From Chersky-840 sp963838775 (GTDB lineage Bacteria; Actinomycetota; Acidimicrobiia; Acidimicrobiales; UBA8190), in contig CAWISP010000009.1 in NCBI GenBank assembly GCA_963838775.1, forward strand, positions 153,794-217,793: 64,000 nt of DNA, given 5' to 3'. Made by a program: the position numbers and the translations under genes. This document shows positions 28,295 through 37,107 of the stretch, piece by piece. The notes beneath the pieces are model-generated. The model was not told where the DNA came from. It saw only the letters and a list, made by a program, of their open reading frames with translations, and searched no databases. How positions within the stretch are numbered: the first letter of the stretch is position 1; every line of letters begins with the position of its first letter.

Positions 28295-28845
28295 TGCTCG
28301 ACGGACAATTCGAAGAGCGCACCATCAAGGTCAACCGGGTCGCCAAGGTGGTCCAGGGCGGCCGTCGTTTCTCGTTCACCGCCCTCATGGTCGTCGGTGA
28401 CGGCAACGGGCGCGTCGGCCTCGGCTACGGCAAGGCCAAAGAAGCGGGCCTGGCGGTGCAGAAGGGCATCGAGGAAGCCCGCAAGAACATGTTCGACGTT
28501 CCTCTCGCCGGCTCGACGATCACCCATCCGGTGATCGGTGTGGCCGGGGCGGGCCGCGTCATGTTGAAGCCCGCCTCGCCCGGGACCGGCGTCATCGCCG
28601 GCGGCGCGGCACGCGCCATCCTCGAGATGGCCGGCATCCACGACATCCTGTGCAAGTCGCTCGGGTCGTCCAACGGCATCAACGTCGCCCACGCCACCAT
28701 CGCCGGTCTCAAGTCGCTCAAGCGGCCCGAGGACGTGGCCCGTCTGCGTGGCCTGCCGGCCGACCAGTGCGTGCCCCGCGGCGTGCTGCGCGCCTATCGC
28801 GAGCGCCAGCGTGCCTCCGACCTGTTCCAGGAGGTGCCGACGTGA
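28294..28845 (+). CDS. rpsE: 30S ribosomal protein S5
   Basis: A 183-residue protein tied to decoding accuracy. The double-stranded RNA-binding part VVQGGRRFSFTALMVVGDGN and GVGLGYGKAKE-like segment are present, then KPASPGTGVIAGGAARAILE and the end REVAR-like RPEDVARLRG. The ATG overlaps the rplR stop by one base. Confidence 0.97.
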   Translation: MLDGQFEERTIKVNRVAKVVQGGRRFSFTALMVVGDGNGRVGLGYGKAKEAGLAVQKGIEEARKNMFDVPLAGSTITHPVIGVAGAGRVMLKPASPGTGVIAGGAARAILEMAGIHDILCKSLGSSNGINVAHATIAGLKSLKRPEDVARLRGLPADQCVPRGVLRAYRERQRASDLFQEVPT

Positions 28846-29195
28846 GCGCCGCCAAGGCGTCGTCGGCGGCCAGTACCGAAGGCCACGTGCGGGTGACCCA
28901 GATCCGCTCTGGCATCAGCACCAAGCCCAAGCATCGCGGCACGCTGCGCGCGCTGGGGCTGCGAGGTGTCGGTCGCAGCCGGGTCCTCCCCGACCGCCCC
29001 GACGTCCGGGGCATGTTGGCGCGCGTGCCCCACCTCATCACCGTAGAGCCCGCCGACGAGGACGCCGCCGCCGCCCAGCGTGAGCGTGCCGCGACCGCAC
29101 GCCGGGCCCGACGCGTCTCGCAGGGCATGGAGACGGCGCCACCGGCGCCCGCGCCGGCGAAGAGGGCACGGCGCGCCACCAAGGAGCTCGCATGA
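28842..29195 (+). CDS. rpmD: 50S ribosomal protein L30 with N- and C-terminal extensions
   Basis: The L30 core is short (about 60 residues): VRVTQIRSGISTKPKHRGTL, RALGLRGVGRSRVLPDRPDV and RGMLARVPHLITVE. The predicted protein has 117 residues because of a Ser/Ala-rich start of about 15 and a basic Ala/Arg tail of about 45. GTG 28842 overlaps the rpsE stop (GTGA), which supports the start. Confidence 0.93.
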   Translation: MSAAKASSAASTEGHVRVTQIRSGISTKPKHRGTLRALGLRGVGRSRVLPDRPDVRGMLARVPHLITVEPADEDAAAAQRERAATARRARRVSQGMETAPPAPAPAKRARRATKELA

Positions 29196-29680
29196 AACTG
29201 CACGACCTGCGCCCGCCCGCGGGCGCCAATCGACCGAAGCGACGTGTGGGACGCGGCATCGCCGGCAAAGGTGGGAAGACGGCGGGACGCGGCACCAAGG
29301 GCACCGGCGCCCGCGGCAACGTGCCGCCGGGCTTCGAAGGGGGCCAGCTCCAACTCGCCCAGAGGATCCCCAAGCTCAAGGGCTTCCACAACCCGTTCCG
29401 CGTGGAGTACGCGGTGGTGAACCTCGACACCCTCGACGCCTTCCCCGGGGATGAGGCGACACCGGCCACGCTCAGCGCCGTGGGGCGCGTGCGCAAGGGA
29501 GCGCTGGTCAAGGTGCTCGGACGCGGAGAGCTGCACCGCGCCCTGCAGGTCAAGGTCCACGCCGTGTCGGCTTCGGCCCGCACCGCCATCGAGGCCGCCG
29601 GCGGCAGCGTCGAGATCCTGCCCATGCCCTTCGGCCACGGGCGTCCGCCCGCGCGGGGCAACGCGCTCACCAACCGGTAG
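29192..29680 (+). CDS. rplO: 50S ribosomal protein L15
   Basis: A 162-residue late-assembly protein. It begins MKLHDLRPPAGANRPKRRVG with the glycine-rich segment GRGIAGKGGKTAGRGTKGTG, followed by FEGGQLQLAQRIPKLKGF. ATG 29192 overlaps the rpmD stop. Standard position before secY. Confidence 0.97.
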   Translation: MKLHDLRPPAGANRPKRRVGRGIAGKGGKTAGRGTKGTGARGNVPPGFEGGQLQLAQRIPKLKGFHNPFRVEYAVVNLDTLDAFPGDEATPATLSAVGRVRKGALVKVLGRGELHRALQVKVHAVSASARTAIEAAGGSVEILPMPFGHGRPPARGNALTNR

Positions 29681-29721
29681 CCTCGTACTCCCGGGAAAGT
29701 GCGCAGCGAGGAGGAGGGGCG

Positions 29722-31011
29722 TTGCTCTCGAGCCTGAAGAACATCTTCAAGGTCCCTGACCTGCGCAACAAGGTTCTCTTCACCCTGTTGATCATCGGGC
29801 TCTACCAGCTCGGTGCCAACCTCATCGTCCCCTTCATCTCCATCACTCAGGTCCAGGCGCTCGAGCAATCGGCGAAGCAGGCCGGGATCCTCGGGTTCCT
29901 CAACCTGTTCTCGGGCGGTGGCCTGCTGCGGATGGCGCTGTTCGGGCTCGGGATCATGCCCTACATCACGAGCTCGATCATCATCCAGCTGCTGTCCACG
30001 GTGATCCCGAAGCTCGAGGAATGGCGGGACCAGGGCGCGGTGGGCCAGAAGAAGCTCACCCAGACGACGCGCTACCTCACCATCGGCCTCGCCCTGCTGC
30101 AGTCGGCCGGTCTCGTCTACGTGTTCCACAACGGCGGGGGCGGACTGCTCGGCACGAAGAACGTGGACCTCATCCCCAACTTCACGTTGTGGAAGGCCGG
30201 CTTCATCTGCATGACGCTGACTGCCGGGACGGCGTTCGTGATGTGGCTCGGTGAGCTCATCACCCAGCGCGGCATCGGCAACGGCATGTCCATCATCATC
30301 TTCGCCAACGTCACGGCCGGGATCCCCGCCGGGGGCACGGCCGTGCTCACCCAGGGCGGAAGCCTGAAATTCGGGGTGATCGTGGCGGTCACCCTGGTGC
30401 TGCTCGTGGTCGTGGTCTTCATGGAGCAGGGTCAACGACGCATCCCCGTCACCTTCGCCAAGCGCGTGGTGGGCAGGCGCATGTACGGGGGGTCCTCGAC
30501 CTATATCCCGCTCAAGGTCAACCAGTCCGGTGTGATCCCGATCATCTTCGCCAACTCGCTGCTCTACATCCCCGTGCTGCTGGCCAACATCATCCCCTGG
30601 ACCGGGTTCCGGACCTTCGTGAACAACCACATCACGCCGACCAGTCTCTTGTACGTGGTCTCGTACGGGATCTTGATCTTCGCCTTCACCTTCTTCTACG
30701 TGTACGTGGCGTTCGACCCGCACCAGCAGGCCGACATCATCCGCAAGCAGGGCGGCTACATCCCGGGTATTCGGCCGGGCCCGCCCACTGAGCGCTATCT
30801 GGCTCGCATCTTGAACCGCATCACCGTTCCCGGAGGCCTCTACCTGGCCGTGGTGGCCGTGCTGCCATCGCTGCTGATGGCGTTGTGGAACATCCAGGGC
30901 TACCCGTTCTACGGGACGACGTTGCTGATCGCCGTGGGCGTCACGCTCGAGACAATGCGGCAGATCGACAGCCAGCTCATGATGCGGAACTACGAAGGTT
31001 TCCTCAAGTAG
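29722..31011 (+). CDS. secY: Protein translocase subunit SecY
   Basis: A 429-residue inner-membrane channel of the Sec system; the family has ten membrane helices, and repeated hydrophobic segments of the right length are visible. Conserved: VLFTLLIIGLYQLGANL in helix 1, ALFGLGIMPYITSSIIIQLL (plug/helix 2-3), ITQRGIGNGMSIIIFANV and the cytoplasmic loop QQADIIRKQGGYIPGIRPG. TTG start at 29722 after GAGGAGGGG. adk follows after six bases. Confidence 0.98.
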   Translation: MLSSLKNIFKVPDLRNKVLFTLLIIGLYQLGANLIVPFISITQVQALEQSAKQAGILGFLNLFSGGGLLRMALFGLGIMPYITSSIIIQLLSTVIPKLEEWRDQGAVGQKKLTQTTRYLTIGLALLQSAGLVYVFHNGGGGLLGTKNVDLIPNFTLWKAGFICMTLTAGTAFVMWLGELITQRGIGNGMSIIIFANVTAGIPAGGTAVLTQGGSLKFGVIVAVTLVLLVVVVFMEQGQRRIPVTFAKRVVGRRMYGGSSTYIPLKVNQSGVIPIIFANSLLYIPVLLANIIPWTGFRTFVNNHITPTSLLYVVSYGILIFAFTFFYVYVAFDPHQQADIIRKQGGYIPGIRPGPPTERYLARILNRITVPGGLYLAVVAVLPSLLMALWNIQGYPFYGTTLLIAVGVTLETMRQIDSQLMMRNYEGFLK

Positions 31012-31017
31012 CTGACG

Positions 31018-31692
31018 GTGGTACCCGGCGTCAGGCTCGTGGTCCTCGGCAAGCAGGGGGCCGGCAAAGGAACTCAGTGCGTGCGCCTGTCGCACCACTA
31101 TGTGGTCCCGCACATCTCCACGGGCGACATGCTGCGCGCCGCGGTGAAGACCGGGTCGGCCCTCGGCCTCAAGGTCAGAGAGACCATGGAGAACGGCGAA
31201 CTGCTCGGCGACGACCTCATCATCGAGATGGTTGCCGAGCGCCTGGCGGAGCCCGATGCCAAGGCCCGCGGCTTCATCCTCGACGGCTGTCCCCGCACGA
31301 CGCAGCAGGCGGAGTCCGTGGCCGGCCTGTTGGCGCCGGGCACCCTCGACCTGACCGTCGACATCGAGGTGCCCACCGCCCAGGCCCTGCGCCGCCTGGC
31401 CAGCCGTCGGGTGTGCACCGACTGCGGCGCCAATTACTCGGTGTCGAGCCCGCCCAAGGTCAACTGGATGTGCGACGTGTGCGGTGGTGAGGTCATCCAG
31501 CGCCAGGACGACACCGAGGACGCCATCCGCCGGCGCCTCGAGCTCTACGAACGCCAGACCACGCCGCTCATCGAGTGGTACGAGTCGCGCCGGCAGCTCG
31601 CTAAGGTCAGCGGCGTGGGTTCGCCCGACGCCGTGCTGCGCCGGGTCATCAGGGCTGTCGAGGAACGGCGGGGCCGAGGCAAGAACCGATGA
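31018..31692 (+). CDS. adk: Adenylate kinase, zinc-LID type
   Basis: Interconverts AMP plus ATP and two ADP. P-loop GKQGAGKGT at 11-19 and the AMP-binding HISTGDMLR at 32-40. The LID domain carries Cys133, Cys136, Cys152 and Cys155, the structural zinc set of Gram-positive-type enzymes. In the AMP site the usual Phe-Pro-Arg is Cys91-Pro-Arg. GTG start at 31018; total 224 residues. Located between secY and map as in many actinobacteria. Confidence 0.97.
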   Translation: MVPGVRLVVLGKQGAGKGTQCVRLSHHYVVPHISTGDMLRAAVKTGSALGLKVRETMENGELLGDDLIIEMVAERLAEPDAKARGFILDGCPRTTQQAESVAGLLAPGTLDLTVDIEVPTAQALRRLASRRVCTDCGANYSVSSPPKVNWMCDVCGGEVIQRQDDTEDAIRRRLELYERQTTPLIEWYESRRQLAKVSGVGSPDAVLRRVIRAVEERRGRGKNR

Positions 31693-32429
31693 GACGAAGT
31701 GCCGAGGAAATCGCCAAGATGCGCCGGGCCGGGCGGGTGGTGGCGGAGATGCACGAAGCCACGCGGGAGGCGGCCAAGCCGGGTGTGACCACCGCCGAGC
31801 TCGACGCCGTGGCCCGCGACGTCCTCGACCGACGCGGGGCCAAGTCCAACTTCCTGCACTACCGGGGGTACCCGGCGGTGATCTGCACGTCGCCCAACGA
31901 CATGATCGTCCACGGCATCCCGGGGGCCTACACCCTCGAGGAGGGCGACATCCTCTCCATCGACTGCGGCGCCATCATCGAGGGGTATCACGGCGACGCC
32001 GCCTTCACCATGGCCATCGGAGAGGTCTCGGCCGAGGCGGCCCGCCTGATCGAGACCACCGAACGCAGCCTCTGGGCCGGGATCGAGCAGTTACGCAGCG
32101 GGAACCGCCTCCACGAGGTGGGCAGGGCCGTCCAGGACGTGGCCGAGGGGGCCGGGTTCTCCGTCGTCAGGGAGTACGTCGGTCACGCCATCGGGACGGC
32201 CATGCACGAGGAGCCCCAGGTGCCCAACTACTGGCCCGGCCAGGGCGGGCCCATGCTCAAGTCCGGGATGGTGTTCGCGGTGGAGCCCATGGTCAACGCC
32301 GGGGGCCCCGCCACCCGTGTCCTCGAGGACGGGTGGAGCGTGGTGACCGCCGACGGGAAGCTCTCGGCCCATTTCGAGCACACCATCGCCGTGACCGACG
32401 ACGGGCCCGAGGTCCTCACCCTCCCCTGA
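31689..32429 (+). CDS. map: Methionine aminopeptidase, type I
   Basis: Removes the N-terminal Met from nascent proteins; 246 residues. Metal ligands are recognisable: Asp in SIDCGAIIEGYHGDAAF (two), His in GHAIGTAMHEEP, Glu in VEPMVNAGG and Glu in HFEHTIAVTDDGPEVLT. The substrate His is in NDMIVHGIPG. The ATG overlaps the adk stop (ATGA). It lacks the N-terminal SH3-binding extension of type Ic enzymes. Confidence 0.97.
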   Translation: MRRSAEEIAKMRRAGRVVAEMHEATREAAKPGVTTAELDAVARDVLDRRGAKSNFLHYRGYPAVICTSPNDMIVHGIPGAYTLEEGDILSIDCGAIIEGYHGDAAFTMAIGEVSAEAARLIETTERSLWAGIEQLRSGNRLHEVGRAVQDVAEGAGFSVVREYVGHAIGTAMHEEPQVPNYWPGQGGPMLKSGMVFAVEPMVNAGGPATRVLEDGWSVVTADGKLSAHFEHTIAVTDDGPEVLTLP

Positions 32430-32674
32430 GCGGTCCGTCCCCTCGGGGCCGGTGGCTCTACGGCCCTGGGCAGCCAGGACGCCCTGGCCGCAATCCCGTG
32501 AGGACGCTATGCTGGTAGGTCGGCTCGCCGAGCAGAGGCCCCCCCTCAGGCTCGGTTGGCGGTGGGCCGAAACACCGTCGCAGCTACGGGTCCTCGGGTC
32601 CGGTCGGGCGTCGTTTCCGGCCAATGGTGTCCCGGTGCGCGGCGTGCCATTCGACAAGTACGAGGAGGAGTCAC

Positions 32675-32899
32675 CTGCCCAAGCCCAAAGAGGATGCGAT
32701 CGTGCTCGAGGGGACGGTCGTCGAGCCGCTCCCGAACGCCATGTTCCGTGTCGAGCTCGAGAACGGCCACAAGGTGCTGGCGCACAGCTCGGGAAAGATG
32801 CGCATGCACCGGATCCGGATCCTCCCCGGCGACCGGGTGCAGGTCGAGATCACCCCCTACGACTTGAGTCGCGGGCGGATCACATACCGGTACAAGTAG
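32675..32899 (+). CDS. infA: Translation initiation factor IF-1, apparent CTG start
   Basis: The 74-residue OB-fold protein binds the 30S A-site. From the CTG the reading is L-P-K-P-K-E-D-A-I-V-L-E-G-T-V and it continues NAMFRVELENGHKVLAHSSG, RIRILPGDRVQVEITPYDLS and RGRITYRYK, matching IF-1 end to end. A very strong GAGGAGGAG (32662-32670) sits four bases before CTG 32675. The next in-frame GTG would cut nine conserved residues, and the upstream ATG at 32624 would add a foreign-looking extension. A sequencing error (GTG read as CTG) is the main alternative. Confidence 0.93.
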   Translation: MPKPKEDAIVLEGTVVEPLPNAMFRVELENGHKVLAHSSGKMRMHRIRILPGDRVQVEITPYDLSRGRITYRYK

Positions 32900-32963
32900 T
32901 AGGCACAGCCGGTACCGCGAGGACGGGCCCGGGAGGCCACGGTTCGAGGCAGGGAAGACAGCG

Positions 32964-33077
32964 ATGAAAGTTCGACCGAGTGTCAAGGCGATTTGCGAGA
33001 AGTGCAAGGTCATCCGCCGCAACGGCCGGGTGATGGTGATTTGCGACAACCCTCGGCACAAGCAGCGCCAGGGCTGA
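32964..33077 (+). CDS. rpmJ: 50S ribosomal protein L36, zinc type
   Basis: A 37-residue protein starting MKVRPSVKAICEKCKVIRRN and ending CDNPRHKQRQG. Zinc ligands are Cys11, Cys14, Cys27 and His32, so this is the zinc-containing paralogue. It lies between infA and rpsM, the normal place. Confidence 0.96.
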   Translation: MKVRPSVKAICEKCKVIRRNGRVMVICDNPRHKQRQG

Positions 33078-33122
33078 GCGCCGGCTGAGCGACTGACCAG
33101 GACGAGAGGAGCGGCAACACAA

Positions 33123-33503
33123 GTGGCACGGATCTCTGGTGTGGACATCCCCCGCGAGAAGCGGTTGGAGATCTCCCTCACCTACATCTTCGGCATCGGC
33201 CGGACCCGAGCGCAGCAGACAATTGCCGGGACCGACCTCAACGCCGACACCCGGGTGCGCGACCTCACCGACGACGAAGTCGTCCGCCTCCGCAACTACA
33301 TCGATGCCAACTTCAAGGTCGAGGGTGATCTCCGCCGGGACATCGCCCAGGACATCAAGCGCAAGATGGAGATCGGCTGCTACCAGGGCATCCGCCACCG
33401 CAAGGGCCTGCCCGTCCACGGCCAGCGGACCCATACCAACGCCCGTACCCGCAAGGGCCCCAAGAAGACCGTCGCCGGCAAGAAGAAGGTTCGGAAGCAC
33501 TGA
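33123..33503 (+). CDS. rpsM: 30S ribosomal protein S13
   Basis: A 126-residue head protein contacting the P-site tRNA and 50S subunit. It begins (GTG) A-R-I-S-G-V-D-I-P-R-E-K-R and contains FGIGRTRAQQTIAGT and the signature RHRKGLPVHGQRTHTNARTR, then KGPKKTVAGKKK. GAGAGGAG-like Shine-Dalgarno upstream. Confidence 0.98.
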   Translation: MARISGVDIPREKRLEISLTYIFGIGRTRAQQTIAGTDLNADTRVRDLTDDEVVRLRNYIDANFKVEGDLRRDIAQDIKRKMEIGCYQGIRHRKGLPVHGQRTHTNARTRKGPKKTVAGKKKVRKH

Positions 33504-33937
33504 TGGCAAAGACAGCCAAGGCATCCAAGGCATCCAAGTCCACGACCAAAGCGGCCGCCGTCCGCCGACCCCGCAAGCGCGAGCGCAAGAACATCGCGTA
33601 CGGGGTGGCGCACATCAAGAGCTCGTTCAACAACACCATCATCTCGATCTCGGACCACGAGGGGAACGTCCTCGCCTGGGCCTCGGCCGGCAACGTCGGC
33701 TTCAAGGGATCACGGAAGTCCACGCCCTTCGCCGCCCAGCTCGCTGCCGAACAGGCGGCCCGACGGGCGATGGAGCACGGGGTCCGCAAGGTGGACGTGC
33801 TGGTGCGTGGTCCCGGGTCGGGCCGGGAGACCGCCATCCGCTCGCTCGCAGCCGTCGGCATCGAGGTCGCCGGCATCAAAGACGTCACCCCCATCCCGCA
33901 CAACGGCTGCCGCCCCAAGAAGCGGCGCCGGGTCTAG
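33503..33937 (+). CDS. rpsK: 30S ribosomal protein S11
   Basis: A 144-residue platform protein. Core: GVAHIKSSFNNTIISISDHE, GNVLAWASAGNVGFKGSRKS and the end IKDVTPIPHNGCRPKKRRRV. The N-terminus has an extra Lys/Ala/Ser-rich stretch of about 20. The ATG overlaps the rpsM stop by one base. Confidence 0.98.
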   Translation: MAKTAKASKASKSTTKAAAVRRPRKRERKNIAYGVAHIKSSFNNTIISISDHEGNVLAWASAGNVGFKGSRKSTPFAAQLAAEQAARRAMEHGVRKVDVLVRGPGSGRETAIRSLAAVGIEVAGIKDVTPIPHNGCRPKKRRRV

Positions 33938-33962
33938 CGGGAACGGAAGGAGCACCACCGCA

Positions 33963-34610
33963 ATGGCGCGTTACACGGGTCCCGTCTGCCGCTTGTGTCG
34001 GCGTGAACGGACCAAATTGTTCCTGAAGGGCGAGCGTTGCTACTCGCTCAAGTGCCCTGTCAGCGAAGCCGTCACCGACCGGCACAGCCGCGCCTACCCT
34101 CCCGGTGAGCACGGTCGTGACCGGATGCGCCAGGGCTCGGAGTACCTGGCGCAGCTGCGGGAGAAGCAGAAGGCCCGCCGCATCTACGGGCTGCTCGAGA
34201 AGCAGTTCCGCAACCTCTACGCCGAGGCCAGCCGTCAGCCGGGGATCACCGGTGAGAACCTGCTGCGCCTCCTGGAGCTGCGCCTGGACAACGTGACCTT
34301 CCGGGCCACGTGGGGTGCGAGCCGGGCCCAGGCGCGCCAGCTGGTCCGACACGGGCACATCCTGGTCAACGGGAAGCGGGTCACGATCCCGAGCTACCGG
34401 GTGCGCCAGGATGACGTCGTCTCGCTCAAGCCGTCGTCACGAGAGCTCTACTTCGTACGGCGCAACCTCGATACCCTCGACCGCCCCCTTCCCCTGTGGT
34501 TGGAATCCGGCGAGGCCCGCACCCAGGTACGCGTCACGACGCTTCCCGAGCGTGAGCACATCGACGAGCCCGTGCGCGAATCGCTCATCGTCGAGCTCTA
34601 CTCCAAGTAG
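33963..34610 (+). CDS. rpsD: 30S ribosomal protein S4, zinc type
   Basis: A 215-residue primary 16S-binding protein. The N-terminal Cys set CRLCRRERTKLFLKGERCYS followed by LKCP is the zinc form. The S4 RNA-binding domain LELRLDNVTFRATWGASRAQ and ARQLVRHGHILVNGKRV is clear. ATG 33963 after AAGGAGCACC. Followed by rpoA after 65 bases. Confidence 0.98.
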   Translation: MARYTGPVCRLCRRERTKLFLKGERCYSLKCPVSEAVTDRHSRAYPPGEHGRDRMRQGSEYLAQLREKQKARRIYGLLEKQFRNLYAEASRQPGITGENLLRLLELRLDNVTFRATWGASRAQARQLVRHGHILVNGKRVTIPSYRVRQDDVVSLKPSSRELYFVRRNLDTLDRPLPLWLESGEARTQVRVTTLPEREHIDEPVRESLIVELYSK

Positions 34611-34675
34611 CGCCGAGTCCCACCCCTCCGAGCCCCAGTCACTCAGCCCCCCACGACACCCCAGGAGCCAGTCCC

Positions 34676-35614
34676 ATGCTCATCATCCAGCGCCCCACCG
34701 TCGAGGCCATCGGCGAGGAAGAGGCCAACCGCCAGCGGTTCGCCGTCAGCCCTCTCGAGCCCGGCTTCGGCCACACGCTCGGAAACTCGATCCGCCGGAC
34801 CCTGTTGTCGTCCATCCCCGGCGCGGCGGTGACCCAGGTCCGGTTCGACGACGCCCTCCACGAGTTCACGACGCTTCCCGGCGTCAAAGAGGATGTCACC
34901 GACATCATCTTGAACCTGAAGGACATCGTCCTGCGGGTCCATGCCGACGAGGGCGTCACGCTGCGCTGCGACAAGCGTGGCCCGGGGGACGTCACCGCCG
35001 GCGACCTGCAGCTCACCGCCGACGTCGAAGTTCTCAACCCGGATCTCCACATCGCCACGCTCAACGGCAAGGGCCGCCTGGCCATCGACGTCACGGTGGA
35101 GCGGGGTCGTGGGTATGCCTCGGCGGAACGCAACAAGCGCTCCACCACCATCGGCGTCATCCCGGTCGACTCGATCTTCTCGCCGGTGCGGCGGGTGGCC
35201 TTCTCCGTCGAGCCCGTCCGGGTCGAGCAGTCGACCGACTTCGACCGCCTCGTCATCGACATCGAGACCGACGGGTCGCTCACCCCACGCGAGGCGCTCG
35301 CCTCGGCCGGAGACACCCTGCGCTCGCTCGTGGGCCTCGTCGCCGACCTCGAGGACGAGCCCCAGGGCCTCGAGCTGGGCGAGGTCGGAACCTCCACCAG
35401 CGGCTCGCCCGACCTCGACCTCGCCATCGAGGACCTCGACCTCTCCGAGCGGCCCCGCAACTGCCTCAAGCGCGCCCAGGTCAACACCATCGGCGAGCTC
35501 GTGGAGCGGACCGCCGACGACCTCCTGGCCATCACCAACTTCGGTCAGAAGTCCCTCGACGAGGTGATCCAGCGTCTCGACGAGCGGGGCCTGGCGCTCC
35601 GCATCAAGGACTGA
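34676..35614 (+). CDS. rpoA: DNA-directed RNA polymerase subunit alpha
   Basis: A 312-residue subunit. The N-terminal dimerisation domain (GFGHTLGNSIRRTLLSSIPG near 38-57) is followed by the C-terminal helix-hairpin-helix domain (RPRNCLKRAQVNTIGELVER and TNFGQKSLDEVIQRL), which contacts UP elements and activators. ATG at 34676 with AGGAGCC upstream. rplQ follows after seven bases. Confidence 0.98.
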   Translation: MLIIQRPTVEAIGEEEANRQRFAVSPLEPGFGHTLGNSIRRTLLSSIPGAAVTQVRFDDALHEFTTLPGVKEDVTDIILNLKDIVLRVHADEGVTLRCDKRGPGDVTAGDLQLTADVEVLNPDLHIATLNGKGRLAIDVTVERGRGYASAERNKRSTTIGVIPVDSIFSPVRRVAFSVEPVRVEQSTDFDRLVIDIETDGSLTPREALASAGDTLRSLVGLVADLEDEPQGLELGEVGTSTSGSPDLDLAIEDLDLSERPRNCLKRAQVNTIGELVERTADDLLAITNFGQKSLDEVIQRLDERGLALRIKD

Positions 35615-35621
35615 GCCGGCC

Positions 35622-35975
35622 ATGCGTGGCACACCCCGAAGGGGACGGCGAATGGGTGGTGACGCCGCCCACGAGAAGGCCATGCTCGGCAACCTGGTGG
35701 CGTCGCTCATCGCCGCGGAGTCGCTCGTGACCACCGAGGCCAAGGCCAAGGCGCTGCGCCCGGTGGCGGAGAAGTGCATCACCGCCGCGGTGAAGGGAGG
35801 GATCCACCGTCACCGCAACGTGGTCGCCCTGATCCGGGACAAGGACATGGCGCACAAGCTGTTCGCGGAGATCGCCCCGCGCTACGAGGACCGGCCCGGC
35901 GGGTACACCCGGATCCTGAAGCTGGGCCCGCGTCAGGGCGACAGCGCGCCCATGGCGCGCATCGAACTGGTTTGA
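35622..35975 (+). CDS. rplQ: 50S ribosomal protein L17
   Basis: A 117-residue protein closing the alpha operon. Conserved AMLGNLVASLIAAESLVTTE, AKALRPVAEK and DRPGGYTRILKLGPRQGDSA, then PMARIELV. The ATG at 35622 starts M-R-G-T-P-R-R-G-R-R; the family usually has MRHxKxGRKLGR, slightly altered here. Confidence 0.97.
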   Translation: MRGTPRRGRRMGGDAAHEKAMLGNLVASLIAAESLVTTEAKAKALRPVAEKCITAAVKGGIHRHRNVVALIRDKDMAHKLFAEIAPRYEDRPGGYTRILKLGPRQGDSAPMARIELV

Positions 35976-36033
35976 CCCTGTTCGACCCCGACCTCACGGC
36001 CGTCCCGGGGTGGCCGCCGAGGGGGGGTCGACG

Positions 36034-36924
36034 ATGGTCGGACCGCGGTCGCCGGCTCCCACCGGGCCTGAGCCCACCGGGCGAGAGCCCGGACCCGTCC
36101 CGACCGAGCAGGCCCGGCCCCGAGACGACATCCCCGCCACGACGACGCGCCTGCGGTTGACGATCTCCTACGACGGTGCCGGATTCCGCGGCTTCGCGGC
36201 CCAGCCGGGCCAGCGCACGGTTGCGGGGGCCCTCGGCGACGCCATCGCCGTCGTCGTCGGCCACCGGGTCGAACTCGTGTGCGCCGGTCGCACCGATGCC
36301 GGGGTGCACGCCCGGGGCCAGGTGGTCCACGTCGACGTGCGTGAGGACGCTGACCCCAGCCGACTTCTGCGTTCGGTGAACACCCTCCTCAAGCCCGCCG
36401 TCGTGGTGCGGTCGGTCGAGGTGGCCCCGCCCGGGTTCGACGCCCGCCGTTCGGCCCGGGCCCGCCGCTACCGGTACCTGATCCTCGAGGACCCGACCGG
36501 GGATCCCCTGCTGGCGCCGCTGTCGTGGCACGTGCCCGGTCCGCTCGACCTCCGGGCTATGGCGAGCGCCGCCGATGCCCTGTTGGGAGAGCACGACTTC
36601 CGGGCCTTCTGCCGACGCGTGCCCGGGACCGAGGCGGGCACACCCATCCGCCGGCGGGTGCTCGACGCCCGTTTCGGCGAGGTCCCGCTCCGTTCCGGTG
36701 AGTTCGGCCCCGAGGCCCGGCTGCTCCGCTTCGACATCGAAGCCACGTCGTTCTGCCACCAGATGGTGCGTTCGGTGGTGGGCACGCTGGTCGAGGTGGG
36801 TCGGGGGCGCCGGCGCATTTCGGATGTCAACTGGCTGCTCCAGAGCGGCGACCGGTCCCGGGTGGGTGGCGTCATCGCCCCGCCCCACGGGTTGTGCCTG
36901 GTCGGCGTGGACTACGACCGATGA
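36034..36924 (+). CDS. truA: tRNA pseudouridine(38-40) synthase
   Basis: Makes pseudouridine in the tRNA anticodon arm. The catalytic Asp is in CAGRTDAGVHARGQVVH, and DARRSARARRYRY and FCHQMVRSVVGTL are typical. The conserved domain begins at TRLRLTISYDGAGFRGFAAQ; before it is a Pro-rich stretch of about 37 residues from ATG 36034, which has GAGGGGGGG six bases upstream. An in-frame GTG at 36010 is also possible. It lies between rplQ and rplM, as in other actinobacteria. Confidence 0.95.
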   Translation: MVGPRSPAPTGPEPTGREPGPVPTEQARPRDDIPATTTRLRLTISYDGAGFRGFAAQPGQRTVAGALGDAIAVVVGHRVELVCAGRTDAGVHARGQVVHVDVREDADPSRLLRSVNTLLKPAVVVRSVEVAPPGFDARRSARARRYRYLILEDPTGDPLLAPLSWHVPGPLDLRAMASAADALLGEHDFRAFCRRVPGTEAGTPIRRRVLDARFGEVPLRSGEFGPEARLLRFDIEATSFCHQMVRSVVGTLVEVGRGRRRISDVNWLLQSGDRSRVGGVIAPPHGLCLVGVDYDR

Positions 36925-36961
36925 TGCTCGGGTGGCGCGGCCGACGGGCACCCCTGGCCGT

Positions 36962-36990
36962 TTGCCCGGGGCACCTCCAGCGCCTAACGT
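36962..36990 (+). promoter_or_regulatory. Candidate rplM-rpsI promoter
   Basis: TTGCCC (36962-36967), 17 bases, TAACGT (36985-36990), in the 183-base truA-rplM gap. The predicted start near 36997 leaves a leader of about 110 bases, with a hairpin CCCGT-TTGC-ACGGG at 37017-37030 that could hold an L13-type autoregulatory signal (inference). Confidence 0.5.
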
Positions 36991-37107
36991 TGTCCGCTGG
37001 CTTCGTGCAGGAGTTGCCCGTTTGCACGGGTGGCCCGGCGGCCGGCACCCGAGCCGGGAGGTGCCGTGACGCCTGTCGTGGCCCGGGACACAAGACGAGG
37101 ATTCTGC

